Source: Cyrtodaria siliqua (taxonomy: Eukaryota; Mollusca; Bivalvia; Adapedonta; Hiatellidae). Taken from it: a stretch of 64,000 nt of DNA. Each line of letters opens with the position of its first letter. The stretch's first letter is position 1. The DNA lies in the NCBI GenBank assembly GCA_037043455.1, contig JAWPHD010001284.1:1-64000 (forward strand), given 5' to 3'. Under the pieces are notes generated by a model, which searched no databases, was not told the origin of the DNA, and worked only from the letters and a program-made list of their open reading frames with translations. Below are positions 59,805 to 64,000 of this stretch, one piece after another. The position numbers were made by a program, and so were the translations under genes.

Positions 59805-60480
59805 CATTGTAGTGTGCTTCAAAACTTCCACAATTGTGTATGTGTTATCAGTTACAGTGAAGTGTGTTTAAAAAACACCATCGTTGCGTATGCGCTATCG
59901 GTTACAGTTCAGTGTGCTTTAGAAGCACCATAGTTACGTATGTGTTATCAGTTACGGTGCAATGTGCCCCAGATGCACCATAGTTGTGTATGTGTTATCA
60001 GTTACGGTGTAATGTGCTCCAGAAGCACCATAGTTGCGTATGTGTTATCAGTAACAGTGTAGTGTGCTCCAGAAGCACCATAGTTTCGTATGTGTATCAG
60101 TTACGGTGTAATTTGCTCCAGAAGCACCATAGTTTCGTATGTGTATCAGTGACGGTGTAATGTGCTCCAGAAGCACCATAGTTTCGTATGTGTATTAGTT
60201 ACGGTGTAATGTGCTCCAGAAGCACCATAGTTTCGTATGTGTATAAGTTACGGTGTAATTTGCTCCAGAAGCACCATAGTTTCGTATGTGTATCAGTAAC
60301 GGTGTAATTTGCTCCAGAAGCACCATAGTTTCGTATGTGTATCAGTTACGGTGTAATGTGCTCCAGAAGCACCATAGTTTCGTATGTGTATCAATTACGG
60401 TGTAATGTGCTCCAGAAGCACCATAGTTGCGTAATTGTTATCAGTTTCAGTGTTGTGTTTTTTTACAAAGACCATAGTGT
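59805..60480 (+). repeat. 50-bp minisatellite, copy B (about 13 units)
   Basis: Same unit as in copy A. Here seven or so consecutive TTTCGTATGTGTATCAG-type (49-bp) units are stacked (about 60075-60400), without the alternation seen in A. Confidence 0.92.
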
Positions 60481-60664
60481 CGTATTAGTACATGTACAAT
60501 ATACAAAACTCACCTGCCGCTTGTCCTCGACTTTCTCTTTCACGATCTGTAATAGAGAATACATTTGATGAGTATAAACACCATTCTCTTATATTTGAGA
60601 CATGCTACGTATGTTTGTTAAGAACGTTTTAACTAAATTTGCAGTGAACATACTGAACTAGTAA

Positions 60665-61130
60665 TTGCCTACCATGACGTTGTACACGCACTTAGTAGTT
60701 CAGCCTTCCTAAACTATGTCAAACTTTTGAACGGAATTAAATGCATTCTGCATACGCAAATACAAAAGCAACTGATGTAAACAATAAATATGGTATTAGC
60801 AAAATTCAAAAACAGATGTTTTAGAATTTTAAAAATAAAGTGCTGTTTAATAAAGTTCAGAAAATGTTGCTTTAAAATAAAAATGTTATTTGTAAAATTC
60901 AGATACTGATGGTTTAGAATAAAAGTGATATTAGTAAAATTAAGAAACATATGCTTTAGAATAAAATTGTTATTAGCAAATTCAGAAACTGATGCTTTAG
61001 AATAACAATATTAGTAGTAGAAGTCAGAAACAGATGCTTTAGAATTGGATTTCCTGTATTAAAAATTAAATATATTATATTCATTGGACTGTGTTATTGT
61101 GTGGTACATGCTGGAACCGATATATGTTAA
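60665..61130 (+). repeat. 42-bp minisatellite, second array of copy B
   Basis: Six to seven units collinear with 49860-50325, with the same flanks and unit order. Confidence 0.85.
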
Positions 61131-61476
61131 TCCTTCCAATAACAACTGACAGTGTTTCAAGTTTAATTAACATAATATAAGTAAACTCAAGCGGTATCTA
61201 CACATGTGTACTTAGTTAGTTCTTCCAGAACATATTAAATTTACTTGCTTATGATAAGTTGTATAACGTAGTTTACAATACGTAGATTACAAATGGTGCT
61301 GTTCAATATACGATATGAACTTGAATGGATAGACATTGGTAAATGATTTCGTGATAAACATTCACAGACGAAAGTAATGCATTGCAACTTAGGGAGAAGA
61401 TATTGCTTCCATCTTTAAGTAAGTATATATCTATAATGTATTTGTCGCATGACTGGTGTTATTTTTTCTTGTAACT

Positions 61477-62600
61477 TACATGTAGCTGCATTGTGCGACA
61501 ATACCCAAAATGATATACTAATAAGTATCAGCCATATATTTTCTTCGCCAGTAAGTTATTTGGTATGTCATATTCCATTGTAAATAAGCCGGATATATCA
61601 AAGCAAGCAATGGTGTTGCTAACGAACTTTTATTAACACATTTGTAAAGAGCAACACTCAGTCTAAGCTAATTGACAGTGAAACAGGTCCACTATTTTAG
61701 TTAATGTTCACTTAATTATTTTTATATATTTCCTTGCATGATATGTCCGCAATAACCCCACAAGTCCAAATTGATAAGTATTTTCTCACAAATAAACGTT
61801 ATCAAGGTACACTGTACCAGCCACATATTTTTCATATTGTGTTACTCTTTTTTGAGAATTAGTGTTAAGATGATGCCCTAGGGCTTAAGAGAAAGTTGCA
61901 CCACCAAATAACACTAAATCTGCTTATCTTCTCCCTTGTTGGCGTTCGTTGCTTCCAAGGTTTCCACACCCGTTTTGGTATATATCATAATTGTATTTTA
62001 TGTTTCTTTTTTGCCAATAATGTCTTAATGGTTTTGAAAAATATAAAATGACGTTAATTTGCCTCAAGTTGTCAACTGTATCTAGTAAATCAATTATTTT
62101 CGTTTGTAATCACGTTTTAATAACGTTAACGAGAAGTTTTTACGACCACTAAACGCATTCATACAACTGAATGAAAAACAGTATTAACCATGTATCGAAC
62201 TTTTAATACATGTACATGTTAGTATTAACGGTGCATTATGTAAATTATGACAAAAAATAATAAAAATATCGGACAGGGAAAGCAGCATTCAAGGACAACA
62301 GTCAACCACAAAACACAAAAACAAACACGCAAACAGACAAACGAAAAGACAAAAGTAATAAAAAATGCAAACGACATCACAAACACAGAAGGGTTGACAA
62401 TAGGGCTACCGCCTTGGACAAGCCTGCTTTATGTTATCTTTACATGTTGATACCATTTTACAGCAAGTTCCCCAAGTTGCACCCCTATAGAGGGGCCCCT
62501 CTATGAAAACGATCAAAACTCATTTTATATAATTATGTTGTGACTTATATCCCTAAATAACCATACCAAAGTAAAACTAAAGGTAGTTTTCAGTAAAAAC
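61477..62600. other. Duplicated non-coding DNA (copy B, right part)
   Basis: Matches 53354-54300 apart from the 163-bp insertion. No gene seen. Confidence 0.6.
62254..62416 (-). mobile_element. 163-bp PLE-type 3' tail insertion with GACAA duplication
   Basis: Copy A reads TTATGACAAGCCTGC (GACAA at 54122-54126). Copy B has GACAA at 62249-62253, then 163 bp, then GACAA at 62417-62421. The insert contains TCGGACAGGGAAAGCAGC and GGTTGACAATAGGGCTACC, landmarks of the PLE-type 3' UTR, and is in minus orientation. It is a minimal 5'-truncated retro-insertion, younger than the duplication. Confidence 0.9.
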
Positions 62601-63600
62601 GCATGTCTCCCCCACCGTTGAAATGGCCATAAATCAGCCGAAAATAATTCAGCTGGAACACAACTATGATATGGGCAACAAGCCTTGGTAATGATAATCT
62701 CTACCAAGTTTTGTTGAAATCCGGCCAGGGGATCAGGAGAAGTAGTCGGGACAGTTTGTGTATAGACACTTTAAAGGGCCAGAACTCTGCCAAAATTCAT
62801 TAAACTGGAGCACGGCGTTAACATGCGCAACTTGGTTTGGTACTGATCATACATGCAACGTTTCGTTGAAACCCGACCAAGGGTTCATGAGAACTAGTCC
62901 GGAAAATGATTGTGTACTAAAACCTTTAGAAGGCCGTTACTCCGCCAAAAATCATTCAAACATAACACTGCAAGGATATGCATAACTACGTCTGGTACTG
63001 ATCATCCCTAAACAGTTTCGTTGAAATCCGGCCAGGCGTTCAGAAGAGACTAATCTGATCAATGTGTGTGTATTGAAACATTTAAAGGGCCATAACTCCG
63101 CAAAACATCATTCCACCAACTGGAACACAGCGTCGATATGCACAGCTATGCACAGACTGGATAACGTTTTTGTATAATGAGTCATAACTCTGTCAACAAT
63201 CATAAAACAGGAACACGGCGATTATATGCACAACTAGGCTTGTTACTGATAAAAAACTTGCCAAGTTTCGATCAAATCCGTCAGGGGTTTAGGAAAACTA
63301 GTCCGAAAAACAATAGTGCATTAAAAGATGAAAAGGGCCTTAACTCCGCCGAAAATCTTTCAACCAGAACCCAGCGATGATATGCACAACTAGGCTTGGT
63401 ACTGCTCATTCCTGCAAAGTTTTCTGTGAGATCCGGCCGCGGGTTCAGGTGAACTAGTCTGGACAAAGTTTGTGTACTAAAACCGTTAAAGGGCCATAAC
63501 TCCACCAAAATCATTCAACCGGAACACGGTGACGATATGCACAACTAGGTTTGAAACAGATCATCCCTTCAAAGATTTGTTGAAATCCGGCCAAATGAAT
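62600..63600 (+). repeat. 155-bp GGGCCATAACTCCGCC satellite array
   Basis: About six units. The shared parts are GGGCCATAACTCCGCCAAAA, ATCATTCAACCGGAACACGG, TATGCACAACTAGGCTTGG, GATCATCCCT, and TTCGTTGAAATCCGGCC. The same family lies at 45140-45421 and 54300-54600. Confidence 0.88.
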
Positions 63601-64000
63601 GCCCTATCGTCTTAAAGAGGCAAAATACAGCATTTTAAACTATATCAAGGGACCTAACTCTGGTGTCACTAATCCGATGTGGCTGCCTTTCGAACTATCA
63701 AATATTTTCGAAGCTTTTCAAACCCTTCATTGATATTAACAATCTAGTAAAGTTTGGTACAGATCGGATCAAAAATGAAGGTCCTATTCTCTTAACGAGG
63801 CAAATTACAGAATTTGTAACTAAATCAAGGGCCATAACTTCGGTGTAACTAATACGATCTAGCAGGTTGTCAAACTTGCCTGAGCTTTTATTGATATTAA
63901 CAATCTGTGCAAGTTTGATAAAGATCAATTAATAAATGAAAGTGTTAGAGTGGTCACAAAGCAGACAATGGCATTTTTCAGCAAAACAAGTCCCATAACT
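63600..64000 (-). repeat. 162-bp satellite units at the window edge
   Basis: Minus-oriented units continuing beyond the window: AGATCGGATCAAAAATGAAG, GGGCCATAACTTCGGTGTAA, GAGTGGTCACAAAGCAGACA. Collinear with 54610-54850 of copy A. Confidence 0.85.

Larger units (their letters stand above)
55882..64000 (+). repeat. Segmental duplication copy B (runs off the window)
   Basis: Collinear with copy A (see that entry). B lacks the 2.7 kb retroelement. It has a 163-bp insertion at 62254-62416, a longer LINE 3' part and a more expanded 50-bp array. The two copies are in direct orientation with starts about 10.25 kb apart. Confidence 0.88.

Noticed and set aside
1..64000. CRISPR array, bacterial operon or phage region
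   Set aside because: The 42- and 50-bp arrays have no unique spacers between exact repeats, coding density is near zero, and SINE/LINE/PLE content is eukaryotic.

Overview
The window is AT-rich eukaryotic genomic DNA made almost entirely of transposable-element relics and degenerate tandem repeats. It fits a heterodont bivalve mollusc (the kind of genome seen in Mya, Dreissena or Mercenaria). That assignment is an inference from the repeat families: several unrelated 145-175 bp satellite-like units, unit heads rich in GTCCGTCCG, tRNA-derived SINEs, and a retroelement RT family I associate with marine invertebrates. I could not support any intact host gene. Every long reading frame is either a retroelement relic or a chance frame in AT-rich or repetitive DNA.

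Layout. 1-2.4 kb: an inverted-repeat element with ~420 bp arms around a GC-richer core. 3.8-4.9 kb: a CCAAT/CGTTT-rich patch, then a 278-bp duplication carrying a small hairpin motif. 5.2-7.9 kb: a 162-bp tandem array split by a ~1 kb hAT-like element. 10.9-14.9 kb: a short 175-bp doublet, then a 145-bp array cut by a 1563-bp solo LTR with a perfect 5-bp target duplication. 14.9-15.7 kb: a retroelement tail and another satellite. 18.5-23.2 kb: a minus-strand Penelope-like (PLE-type) retroelement relic split by a 2.6 kb element with long terminal inverted repeats (TIRs). 24.9-26.1 kb: a LINE C-terminal relic split by a TTAA-flanked MITE. 26.6-27.4 kb: two head-to-tail PLE-type pieces. 27.5-28.0 kb: a second TTAA MITE containing tRNA-like promoter boxes. 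28-38 kb: mostly unassignable DNA with small repeats, two G-quadruplex motifs, a SINE and a LINE 3' tail. 38.7-44.9 kb: a large minus-oriented 145-bp array holding a poly-G tract, a SINE and a 263-bp MITE.

45.6-64 kb holds two direct copies, about 10 kb apart, of a segmental duplication (copy A 45.6-~55.3 kb; copy B 55.9 kb to the window end). A piece of a possible earlier copy lies at 45.14-45.42 kb. Each copy contains a dead LINE with endonuclease and RT remnants, a 50-bp minisatellite, two 42-bp minisatellites and satellite arrays. Because A and B align, they date later events. A has gained a ~2.7 kb PLE-type insertion and lost several blocks. B has gained a 163-bp PLE tail flanked by a 5-bp target duplication. 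The 50-bp arrays have evolved different higher-order patterns.

Nothing here is a coordinated gene system. The interest lies in nested insertions with readable target sites, an RT lineage with no visible endonuclease, a hairpin motif that changes with base pairing preserved, and satellite units loaded with nuclear-receptor-like half-sites.
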